Assembly: GCA_903868375.1 (NCBI GenBank)
Contig: CAIPVD010000251.1
Location: 1-5,761 of the forward strand
Reading direction: 5' to 3'
Source: an uncultured delta proteobacterium
Lineage (GTDB): Bacteria > UBA10199 > GCA-002796325 > 1-14-0-20-49-13
Length of the DNA stretch: 5,761 nucleotides
Positions 1 to 5,761 of this stretch are shown here, piece by piece. Position 1 is the first letter of the stretch; each line of letters opens with the position of its first letter. The position numbers were made by a program, and so were the translations under genes. The notes beneath the pieces were generated by a model that was given only the letters and a program-made list of their open reading frames with translations, was not told the DNA's origin and made no database searches.

Positions 1-878
1 AGATAAAGCAGGCGTGCGGTGGCGACGTGGAAAAGATCAAAAAGATGATTTTGGGAATAGTTAACGAACGCGGCAAGCAGCAGAATCCCGTAACAGGTTC
101 CGGCGGAATGTTCGTAGGCACCGTAGATGAAGTTGGCCCAAAGCTTAAAGCCCGCGACCTAAAGAAGGGCGACAAAATAGCTAGCCTCGTTTCGTTGTCG
201 CTGACACCGCTAAACATCGAAGAGATAATCGAGGTGAAGAAAGATATCGACCAGGTGCGCGTTAAGGCAAAGGCTATTATCTTTGAAAGCGGCATCTATG
301 CAAAGATACCAAGCGACATACCAACTTCATTGGCGCTCGCGGCGTTAGATGTTGCCGGCGCTCCTGCGCAGACGCAGCGGCTTGTAAAGAAGGGTGATAC
401 CGTGGTGATAATCGGCGCCTGCGGAAAATCAGGTATTCTCTGCGCCTACGAGGCACGCAAAAAAACCGGCAAAGGCGGAAAGGTTATAGGCATCAGGCAT
501 TCGAGCAAGCATTTGGAAGATGTGTCGGCTCTAGGCCTTTACGACGAGCTTTTCCAGATGGACGCTACCGATTCGCTAAAATGTTACGATGCTATATATA
601 AACTGACCGGCGGCAAAATGGCGGACCTTATCATTAACTGCGTGAATATCCAGAACACGGAGATGGCGTCTATCCTTATGTGCAAAGATAACGGCACGGT
701 CTATTTCTTCAGTATGGCGACATCGTTCACGAAGGCGGCCCTTGGCGCCGAAGGCGTTGGAAAAGATATTAATATGATAATCGGCAACGGATATGCGAAA
801 GACCACGCCGAAATTACGCTCGACATCTTGCGCGAATCGAAGGCGATTAGGGCGATGTATGAGAGGATTTACACATGA
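1..878 (+). CDS. kdd: L-erythro-3,5-diaminohexanoate dehydrogenase, 5'-truncated by the window edge
   Basis: This NAD-dependent enzyme oxidises (3S,5S)-3,5-diaminohexanoate to 5-amino-3-oxohexanoate in the cytoplasm, the step after the two aminomutases in lysine fermentation. The reading frame is open to the left edge (first full codon at base 3). A GTG at 27 could be read as a start, but the codons before it (ending QACGGDV) continue the family-like sequence, so the true start lies upstream; about 50-60 N-terminal residues are probably missing from a family length near 345. Visible features are the conserved NPVTGSGGM stretch (bases 84-110), ALAALDVAGAPAQ before the fold, a Rossmann-type nucleotide loop GACGKSG (bases 414-434), INCVN, and FSMATSFTKAALGAEGVGK near the C-terminus. 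It belongs to the zinc-free-looking MDR-like Kdd family. Its TGA overlaps the kamA ATG by four bases (ATGA), suggesting translational coupling. Identification is confident. Confidence 0.95.
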   Translation, partial: IKQACGGDVEKIKKMILGIVNERGKQQNPVTGSGGMFVGTVDEVGPKLKARDLKKGDKIASLVSLSLTPLNIEEIIEVKKDIDQVRVKAKAIIFESGIYAKIPSDIPTSLALAALDVAGAPAQTQRLVKKGDTVVIIGACGKSGILCAYEARKKTGKGGKVIGIRHSSKHLEDVSALGLYDELFQMDATDSLKCYDAIYKLTGGKMADLIINCVNIQNTEMASILMCKDNGTVYFFSMATSFTKAALGAEGVGKDINMIIGNGYAKDHAEITLDILRESKAIRAMYERIYT

Positions 879-2140
879 AGGAATATAATTCCGTCGAATA
901 CAAGCAGATAGATCTCTTCAAGAACGTGAAGCAGGAGGAATGGAACGACTGGCACTGGCAGCTAAGGAACGCCATTCGCGATATTCCAACGCTTAAAAAA
1001 GTTGTATCGCTCACGAAGGAAGAGGAAAAGAACCTTGAAAAGTGTCTGAAGAAGGTGCGGATGGCTATTACTCCTTATTATGCCGCGCTTATGGACAAGG
1101 AATATCGCAGGTGCCCGGTCAGGCTGCAAGCGGTGCCGACCGCAGAAGAGCTGACGGAAGAAATTTCGGACCTAGACGATCCGCTTCACGAAGATGTAGA
1201 TTCACCGACGCCGGGTCTTACACATCGTTATCCCGACCGCGTGTTATTTCTCATTACGCACATCTGTTCTATGTATTGCCGCCACTGCACGCGCAGGCGT
1301 ATCGTCGGCGTTACCGACGTTCACTTGAAAAAGGAACAGATAGATAAGGGAATAGAGTACATAAAGGCGCACGAAGAAGTGCGCGACGTGCTTATCTCCG
1401 GCGGCGACCCGATGGTGCTGGCAGATAACGAGATCGAATACGTATTAAAGAAGGTTCGTGCGATAGACCATGTGGAGATGATCCGCATTGGCACCCGTGT
1501 TCCCGTCGTTATGCCGCAGCGTATCACGCCGGAGCTTGTCAAGATGCTTAAGAAATATCATCCGCTTTATGTGAATACGCACTTCAATCACCCGAAAGAG
1601 ATAACGCTCGAGGCAAAGGAGGCGTGCGAACGCCTGGCCGATGCCGGCATTCCTTTGGGGAACCAGAGCGTGCTGCTGCGAGATGTGAACGATTGCCCGC
1701 CTATCATGAAGAAGCTGGTGCATGAACTGATGATGTTACGAGTAAAACCTTATTACATCTATCAATGCGACCTATCCAAAGGCATATCGCATTTTAGGAC
1801 AAGCGTGGCGAGGGGAATTGAAACGATCGAGAACCTTCGCGGTCACACTACGGGAATGGCGGTGCCTACATATGTCGTTGATGCGCCCGGCGGCGGCGGA
1901 AAAATTCCGGTCATGCCCGATTATATGATATCGCAATCCGATAAGCGCGTGGTGCTTCGCAATTACGAAGGCGTTATCACTACATACACACATCCAAAAG
2001 AAGTTCTGTCTAATTGCGGCCGCTGCGAGGTCTGCAAAGACGCGCGCTACAAACCGCTCGATGGCGTTGCCAAGCTCCTGAACGGCGAAAAACTCTGCCT
2101 TGAGCCGAAAGACCTTGTAAGAACTCAACGGAATAAGTGA
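875..2140 (+). CDS. kamA: L-lysine 2,3-aminomutase (radical SAM, PLP)
   Basis: This cytoplasmic enzyme interconverts L-lysine and L-beta-lysine, the first step of lysine fermentation, using a [4Fe-4S] cluster, S-adenosylmethionine and PLP. The 421-residue product is close to the 416 residues of the Clostridium subterminale enzyme. The radical SAM motif CSMYCRHC is at residues 131-138 (Cys131, Cys135, Cys138), followed by Arg140, the expected contact for the substrate carboxylate. The PLP lysine is Lys343 in PGGGGK. Asp299 and Asp336 match the two aspartates that hold the substrate epsilon-amino group, which favours lysine over glutamate as substrate. Cys274, Cys381, Cys384 and Cys387 fit the structural zinc site between subunits. 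All these positions run at a constant offset of six from the C. subterminale numbering. A Shine-Dalgarno AGAGGA lies 7 bases before the ATG. The last 16 bases overlap the convergent PDZ gene. No damage was seen. Confidence 0.97.
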   Translation: MKEYNSVEYKQIDLFKNVKQEEWNDWHWQLRNAIRDIPTLKKVVSLTKEEEKNLEKCLKKVRMAITPYYAALMDKEYRRCPVRLQAVPTAEELTEEISDLDDPLHEDVDSPTPGLTHRYPDRVLFLITHICSMYCRHCTRRRIVGVTDVHLKKEQIDKGIEYIKAHEEVRDVLISGGDPMVLADNEIEYVLKKVRAIDHVEMIRIGTRVPVVMPQRITPELVKMLKKYHPLYVNTHFNHPKEITLEAKEACERLADAGIPLGNQSVLLRDVNDCPPIMKKLVHELMMLRVKPYYIYQCDLSKGISHFRTSVARGIETIENLRGHTTGMAVPTYVVDAPGGGGKIPVMPDYMISQSDKRVVLRNYEGVITTYTHPKEVLSNCGRCEVCKDARYKPLDGVAKLLNGEKLCLEPKDLVRTQRNK

Positions 2141-2922
2141 TCTACCGATGTTGGCGGAATGAGCTGGCGCTCGATGTTGAATTTTAATTCTTCTTCGCCG
2201 CGCCTTACGACCAGCTCTGCTTTGGAGCCGCAAGCGCCGAAGAATTGGGACCTAATGTTCTTTCCCGCGTAACCCAAGAGCGTCACCATCCCCTTTAATA
2301 GGGGTGCTATCTCATCAAAGGTATCCCAGAATGTAGATGACTGCAGATATTTTATCCCATCTACCGAAACAATTACGTCGCCTGTCTTGACACCGACTGC
2401 CTCCGCTGAAGAACCCGGCTTCACGCTAACGATCAATCCGGTGTTAGGCTTAAATATCATGCCTAAGGATCCGGAACCCCTTTCATTGATTGACGTTAGG
2501 ATCGCCATATCTCCTTTTTCAGATGTAAGGATCGCTTTGGATATTTTTTTTGCAACTCTATCTGCATCGTTGCCGAATTTACTGGAAATGAGTCTGGTAT
2601 CATACATCGCGTTCTCTCGCAGCCCTCTTAGCAACGTAGTATAATAATTTACATCGATCGTTGTTCTGCACTCCGAGAATATCGGATTGAAAACGGCTTT
2701 TAGCACCCTTTCGTCATACCTGCCGATCACCCATCTTATGGCCTTGGCAAGGCATATCTTTGTATCGTCGTTATCATCTTTCACATCCAACCCGTAATCA
2801 TCATTGACAAATAGGACCGACCTGCAAGGCCCTTCCATATTTTCATTATTGTCCCGATCTCTGCTGTGATTGTAGTAGATATTTAATCTGGCGCTTCTCA
2901 AAATTTCGAAAGGTTCTCCCAT
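2125..2922 (-). CDS. PDZ-domain protein of unknown function, soluble
   Basis: This is a 265-residue protein read opposite to the lysine genes around it. A PDZ-like domain is visible at about residues 152-252: a LGMIF peptide-binding loop (153-157), TGLIVSVKPGSSAEAVGVKTGD (here residues 161-182, the usual beta strand, helix and turn), VIVSVDGIKY, and a final strand pair around 234-252. A longer than usual segment (about 191-232) separates the central and last strands. The first 150 residues match no family I recognise; they include an Asp/Asn-rich stretch (41-53). There is no signal peptide, membrane helix or protease catalytic motif, so it is probably cytoplasmic. The start is supported by a strong AAGGAGG seven bases upstream. 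Its stop lies inside the 3' end of kamA. PDZ domains usually bind protein C-termini or sit in proteases, but no partner can be named. A PDZ fold is likely; the function is unknown. Confidence 0.8.
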   Translation of the reverse strand: MGEPFEILRSARLNIYYNHSRDRDNNENMEGPCRSVLFVNDDYGLDVKDDNDDTKICLAKAIRWVIGRYDERVLKAVFNPIFSECRTTIDVNYYTTLLRGLRENAMYDTRLISSKFGNDADRVAKKISKAILTSEKGDMAILTSINERGSGSLGMIFKPNTGLIVSVKPGSSAEAVGVKTGDVIVSVDGIKYLQSSTFWDTFDEIAPLLKGMVTLLGYAGKNIRSQFFGACGSKAELVVRRGEEELKFNIERQLIPPTSVDHLFR

Positions 2923-2929
2923 ATGCGTG

Positions 2930-2936
2930 CCTCCTT
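2930..2936 (-). promoter_or_regulatory. Strong Shine-Dalgarno site of the PDZ gene
   Basis: Read on the minus strand this is AAGGAGG, followed by a 7-base spacer and the ATG at 2922-2920. It is the best ribosome binding site in the window and fixes the start of the PDZ gene. It also argues that this opposite-strand frame is a real gene and not a shadow. Confidence 0.85.
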
Positions 2937-2964
2937 GTTATTGACCTACTGGTAGCCGTATAAC
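2935..2964 (+). promoter_or_regulatory. Candidate sigma70-type promoter for the NTPase-kamD-kamE unit
   Basis: TTGTTA (2935-2940) and TATAAC (2959-2964) are separated by 18 bases. The -10 box matches five of six consensus bases, the -35 box four of six. Transcription would start near 2970 and run through the inverted repeat at 2979-3037 before reaching the P-loop gene, giving a leader of about 100 bases. The kamD side needs its own promoter because the PDZ gene separates it from kamA, unless kamA transcripts read through. The match is by eye only and such boxes occur by chance. Confidence 0.3.
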
Positions 2965-2978
2965 ATAAGAAAGAAAAG

Positions 2979-3037
2979 TCAATCTATATTTGCTGTTTGC
3001 TAAGTGTCCGACACTTACGATGGTGCAAATAGATTGA
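2979..3037. repeat. Two-level inverted repeat with a REP-like palindrome at its centre
   Basis: The inner part is a perfect palindrome: TAAGTGT (3001-3007), loop CCG, ACACTTA (3011-3017). Around it lies an outer pair: bases 2979-2993 and 3025-3037 pair over 13 positions with a 2-base bulge (AT) in the left arm. Between the stems are 7 unpaired bases on each side, so the element is symmetric about the CCG. As RNA it could form a long interrupted hairpin from either strand. It is not followed by a T-run, and it lies between divergent genes, so it is unlikely to be a terminator. Possible roles are a repetitive extragenic palindrome, a small non-autonomous mobile element, or an operator or leader structure. 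A GTGTCCGACAC-type core resembles intergenic palindromes I recall from other environmental bacteria, but that is memory, not a search. Confidence 0.6.
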
Positions 3038-3073
3038 AAGAATTGCCCAGGTAATGTATTGATTTGGGCGGCA

Positions 3074-3916
3074 ATGTTCAAAAAACTCCTCAATAGAACG
3101 ACCTTTATCGTCGGCAATAAGAAAAACTCCGGCAAGACCACGTTTCTAAACAGCGTTTTGCCGGCGCTTCGCAAGAAAGGCCGAGTTGTTTATCTTTCAA
3201 TAGGCGTCGATGGCGAAACGCGCGACCAGATATTTGGGTTCGATAAACCTCGTGTGTTCGCGGAACCAGGCGATCATCTCGTTACGGCGGAAGAGGCTTT
3301 AAAGGTAACGAAGGCCAAATATAAGGTCGTTAAGACGTTCCCATATAAGACGGTGTTAGGTAAGCCGAAGCTCGTTAAGATCACAAACGGCGGTTTCATC
3401 GAGCTGATAGGGCCGGAAAATAATTCGCAGCTTGCAAAAATTTTAGAGCATCTCCATAAAAAGTTAAAGGTGAAGACGATCTTGGTCGATGGCGCCATAA
3501 ACAGGATCACGCAGGTCGCGTCGTTCAAAGATGCGCAGTTCGTTTATATCTGTCGCGTGGATAGCCACCGAATTGCATCAGCAGCGGAGGAGATAAAGAG
3601 GGTGTACGAGTTGAGCAAAGTAAAAACATGTTCTTCATCCGAAAGCTATGTTCAAGGTGCATTGACGGCCTCAAAGGCCCATCATGTTGATCCTAAGATC
3701 AAGAAAATAGCCGTCGAAGATTTTACGAAGGTCTTTTTAAGCTATAAAGAACTCGTTCGTTTCCAAAGGTTACATAGGCTCTATTTTCTGAATGGATTTA
3801 AACTTTCCTTTGCCGTTGTGAACCTTTTTGGTGTAAATAAGAAGGCGTTCTTAAACGAACTTTCGAACAAGAAGATAGAGACCATTTCGGTTATTAACGA
3901 AATAGGGGAATGTTAA
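3074..3916 (+). CDS. P-loop NTPase, probable KamB-like helper of the B12-dependent 5,6-aminomutase
   Basis: This 280-residue cytoplasmic protein has an N-terminal nucleotide-binding P-loop, GNKKNSGKTT at residues 14-23. Lys16 and Lys21 sit as in the deviant Walker A of SIMIBI-class NTPases (KxxxGKT). Further motifs are SIGVDGE (42-48), a possible effector strand, and ILVDGAINR (136-144), a probable Walker B with Asp139. The C-terminal 100 residues are not recognised. There is no membrane segment. The ATG at 3074 is preferred because it places the P-loop at the usual distance from the N-terminus; a TTG at 3059, with CAGG seven bases upstream, would add five residues, and neither site has a good Shine-Dalgarno. 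Its TAA directly abuts the kamD ATG. In known lysine fermenters kamB and kamC lie between kamA and kamD and are thought to support or reactivate the mutase. Position and P-loop motifs suggest a KamB relative; this is inference. A general SIMIBI GTPase or chaperone of another kind remains possible. Confidence 0.85.
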   Translation: MFKKLLNRTTFIVGNKKNSGKTTFLNSVLPALRKKGRVVYLSIGVDGETRDQIFGFDKPRVFAEPGDHLVTAEEALKVTKAKYKVVKTFPYKTVLGKPKLVKITNGGFIELIGPENNSQLAKILEHLHKKLKVKTILVDGAINRITQVASFKDAQFVYICRVDSHRIASAAEEIKRVYELSKVKTCSSSESYVQGALTASKAHHVDPKIKKIAVEDFTKVFLSYKELVRFQRLHRLYFLNGFKLSFAVVNLFGVNKKAFLNELSNKKIETISVINEIGEC

Positions 3917-5470
3917 ATGAAGAATAAACTTGGGCTATCCAAAGAGAAAATAATTAGAGCCCGAAAACTTGCACGCAGCATCGTAGAACCGGTCGAAGCT
4001 TTTATCGGAAATCACACGACCGTGACCGTTGAACGCGCTAGCCTTCGGCTTTTGGGTGCGGACAATGTCAATGCCGATGGCGTGCCGGTGCCGAACATCG
4101 TCGTAGATTCATTAAAGGACAAGATCTCCCACGGCATTTCAAAATATTATGTGAACGCCCTTTTAAAGACAGATAAGAACGTTACGGAATTGAACGCAGA
4201 TATCGCGAGAGGGTTCGATATCGCCAAGTTCGAGCTTCTCGATAACAGATATATCAAAGCACGGGCGACACTGCTCGTAAGAGAATTCAGAAACAAGGTG
4301 AAGGGGAACGTTGCTCACAGGGATAAAAAACTTGCGCAATACAAAAAGAACATCAAGAGCCCGATGCTCTACGTTATCGTCGCCACCGGGAATATATATG
4401 AGGATGTGAAGCAGGCACAAGCTGCGGCTTTGCAAGGTGCCGATGTCATAGCTGTGATACGCACAACCGCGCAGAGCCTGCTCGATTACGTTCCATATGG
4501 CGCGACGACCGAAGGTTTTGGTGGCACCTATGCCACGCAGGAAAATTTCAAGATAATGCGCGCGGCGTTAGATGAAGTGGTCGATCGCGAAAAGCGTTAC
4601 ATCCGTCTCGTTAATTATTGCAGCGGCCTTTGCATGCCGGAGATCGCCGCGATGGGAGCGTTAGAGCGGCTCGATATGATGCTCAACGATTCGATGTACG
4701 GCATCCTCTTTCGCGATATAAATATGTGCCGCACCTTCGTCGATCAGCGGTTCTCACGCATGATCAACGCCTTTGCCGATATCATCATCAATACCGGCGA
4801 GGACAATTATCTTACGACATCCGATGCGATAGAGAAGGCGCATACGGTACTTGCTTCGCAGTTCCTGAACGAACAGTTCGCGTTAGGTGCAGGTATGCCG
4901 AAGCGGCTAATGGGTCTAGGGCACGCATTCGAGATGGACCCGACCACGAAGAACGGTTTCTTGTACGAACTATCGCAGGCGCAGATGGCGCGCGAAATAT
5001 TCCCGGAGCATCCGCTAAAATATATGCCGCCGACGAAGTTCATGACCGGCCAGATATTCAAAGGGCTCGCGATGAACACGATGTTCAACTTTGTGAGCAA
5101 GGCGACGAACCAAGGAATACACTTGCTTGGAATGCTAACCGAAGCGATACATACGCCGCACTTGCAAGATAGGTTCTTGGCGATCGACAACGCAAAGTAT
5201 GTGATGAATAGCGTCGAGAACTTTGCCGATGAGATCGAATTTAAAAAAGACGGCATTATCGTCAAACGGGCGAAGAAGGTCGTGGACGAGACGGTTGCGT
5301 TCCTAACTCATGTGGAAAAGCAGGGGCTGTTTAAGGCAATTTCAGAGGGTATGTTCGCAGAGGTAAGGCGCGCACGTGATGGCGGCAAGGGGTTCGACGG
5401 CGTGGTCGCCAAGGCTACCGACTATTGGAACCCGTGCGAAGAATTTCTGGTGAAGGAGTTGAAGATATGA
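3917..5470 (+). CDS. kamD: Lysine/beta-lysine 5,6-aminomutase, alpha subunit
   Basis: This is the large, PLP-binding TIM-barrel subunit of the adenosylcobalamin-dependent mutase that moves the terminal amino group of beta-lysine (or D-lysine) to carbon 5, giving 3,5-diaminohexanoate. The 517-residue length matches the Clostridium sticklandii subunit (516). Highly conserved blocks include HTTVTVERASLRLLG (33-47), LYVIVATGNIYED (151-163), VPYGATTEGFGGTYATQENF (192-211), NYCSGLCMPEIAAMGA (233-248), INTGEDNYLTT (291-301) and LKYMPPTKFMTG (367-378). Residues matching known PLP or cofactor contacts, at an offset of two, are Arg182, Ser187, Ser236, Tyr261 and Asp296. A weak Shine-Dalgarno AGGGGA lies about 7 bases before the ATG, inside the previous gene. 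Its TGA overlaps the kamE ATG, fitting 1:1 production of the two subunits. No defect was seen, and identification is very confident. Confidence 0.97.
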   Translation: MKNKLGLSKEKIIRARKLARSIVEPVEAFIGNHTTVTVERASLRLLGADNVNADGVPVPNIVVDSLKDKISHGISKYYVNALLKTDKNVTELNADIARGFDIAKFELLDNRYIKARATLLVREFRNKVKGNVAHRDKKLAQYKKNIKSPMLYVIVATGNIYEDVKQAQAAALQGADVIAVIRTTAQSLLDYVPYGATTEGFGGTYATQENFKIMRAALDEVVDREKRYIRLVNYCSGLCMPEIAAMGALERLDMMLNDSMYGILFRDINMCRTFVDQRFSRMINAFADIIINTGEDNYLTTSDAIEKAHTVLASQFLNEQFALGAGMPKRLMGLGHAFEMDPTTKNGFLYELSQAQMAREIFPEHPLKYMPPTKFMTGQIFKGLAMNTMFNFVSKATNQGIHLLGMLTEAIHTPHLQDRFLAIDNAKYVMNSVENFADEIEFKKDGIIVKRAKKVVDETVAFLTHVEKQGLFKAISEGMFAEVRRARDGGKGFDGVVAKATDYWNPCEEFLVKELKI

Positions 5471-5761
5471 TGATCAAACCATATGGCGATACATTGAACG
5501 ATGGCGCGGTTCAGCTATCGTTCACATTACCGGTGAAATATTCCAATAAGGCGGTTGAAGCGGCGCGTGTTTATTGCCAGAAACTGGGCTTTGCAGTCGC
5601 AGATATCGTCCATGCCGAAAGCCTTTCTGACGACTTTACTTTTTTTGTGGCGTATGGAAAGAGCTTCGTTGCGATAGACCTGGACACTATACAGGTCGAA
5701 GAAGATGTTCACGCAGATGTAATGACAATGACCGAGATAGACGAGTTCATCAAGAAGAACA
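5467..5761 (+). CDS. kamE: Lysine/beta-lysine 5,6-aminomutase, beta subunit, 3'-truncated by the window edge
   Basis: This subunit binds adenosylcobalamin and supplies the lysine that forms the internal aldimine with PLP held in KamD. Only the first 98 codons are present; the family is about 260 residues long. The visible part is the N-terminal dimerisation domain: KPYGDTLNDGAVQLSFTLP (residues 4-22), DDFTFFVAYG (about 56-65) and the linker MTEIDEFIKKN at the edge. The cobalamin-binding DxHxxG motif and PLP lysine lie beyond the window. The start is ATG 5467, with AAGGAG (5453-5458) eight bases upstream; it overlaps the kamD stop as ATGA. A second ATG follows at once (5470). The protein lacks the roughly 18-20 extra residues that precede KPYGDT in C. 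sticklandii KamE. The frame was translated by hand and stays open to the last base. Confidence 0.94.
   Translation, partial: MMIKPYGDTLNDGAVQLSFTLPVKYSNKAVEAARVYCQKLGFAVADIVHAESLSDDFTFFVAYGKSFVAIDLDTIQVEEDVHADVMTMTEIDEFIKKN

Noticed and set aside
1042..1347. Open plus-strand frame inside kamA, with other long frames at 1321-1542, 1445-1723 and 1772-2233 on the minus strand
   Set aside because: They lie within the strongly conserved kamA coding region, have low-complexity Arg/His/Ser-rich translations and no family resemblance.
2290..2304. CCCCT/AGGGG inverted repeat with a 5-base loop
   Set aside because: It is short, lies within the PDZ coding sequence and has no T-run, so it is probably chance.
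2387..2644. Plus-strand frame opposite the PDZ gene
   Set aside because: The minus-strand frame is longer, has a strong Shine-Dalgarno and a recognisable PDZ domain; the plus frame has neither.
2941..2964. TTGACC paired with TATAAC as a plus-strand promoter
   Set aside because: The spacer is only 12 bases, too short for a sigma70 promoter; TTGTTA with an 18-base spacer fits better.
2961..2982. Minus-strand TTGACT (2982-2977) with a TATAC-like box as the PDZ gene promoter
   Set aside because: The -35 box is good, but the spacing to the TATAC-like box is only about 13-14 bases. A PDZ promoter must exist, but this pairing is not convincing.
2938..3174. Minus-strand 78-codon frame across the intergenic gap and the P-loop gene start
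   Set aside because: It covers the inverted repeat and the Walker A codons in antisense, has no recognisable motif and no convincing ribosome binding site.
4618..5172. 184-codon plus-strand frame inside kamD, and the minus-strand frames at 4163-4435 and 4807-5265
   Set aside because: kamD is conserved along its whole length in its own frame; the alternatives have Arg-rich or unstructured translations and are frame shadows.
5527..5712. Minus-strand 61-codon frame near the right edge
   Set aside because: It is antisense to the conserved kamE dimerisation domain.

Overview
This window holds the core of an anaerobic lysine-fermentation locus. Four of its six genes are confidently assigned: the 3' part of kdd (3,5-diaminohexanoate dehydrogenase), complete kamA (lysine 2,3-aminomutase), complete kamD (lysine/beta-lysine 5,6-aminomutase alpha subunit) and the 5' part of kamE (its beta subunit). 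The assignments rest on recognisable motifs and near-continuous similarity to family sequences as I remember them; no search was run. Both window edges cut a gene. No RNA gene, CRISPR array or insertion sequence was seen.

Layout. Bases 1-2140 (+) carry kdd and kamA, joined by a 4-base ATGA stop/start overlap. Bases 2125-2922 (-) carry a PDZ-domain protein of unknown role, convergent with kamA and overlapping its last 16 bases. Bases 2923-3073 are a divergent intergenic gap with a two-level inverted repeat (2979-3037) and a weak plus-strand promoter candidate. Bases 3074-5761 (+) carry a small P-loop NTPase, kamD and kamE, tightly packed: the NTPase stop abuts the kamD ATG, and kamD and kamE share an ATGA overlap.

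Pathway. KamA turns L-lysine into L-beta-lysine using radical SAM and PLP chemistry. KamD/KamE turn that into 3,5-diaminohexanoate using adenosylcobalamin and PLP. Kdd oxidises the product to 5-amino-3-oxohexanoate, the substrate of the cleavage enzyme Kce, which is not in the window and may lie upstream. The P-loop protein sits where other lysine fermenters carry reactivation genes (kamB/kamC), so a helper role for the B12-dependent mutase is the best inference.

Organism. The oxygen-sensitive radical enzyme and fermentative pathway point to an anaerobic bacterium. Base composition looks intermediate, unlike the AT-rich Clostridium and Fusobacterium genomes where the pathway was described. 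The REP-like palindrome and the inserted PDZ gene also differ from those operons. I cannot name a phylum from the sequence alone.

Most notable: the operon is split by an opposite-strand PDZ gene, and a single P-loop protein occupies the reactivase position with no MutS-like kamC beside it.
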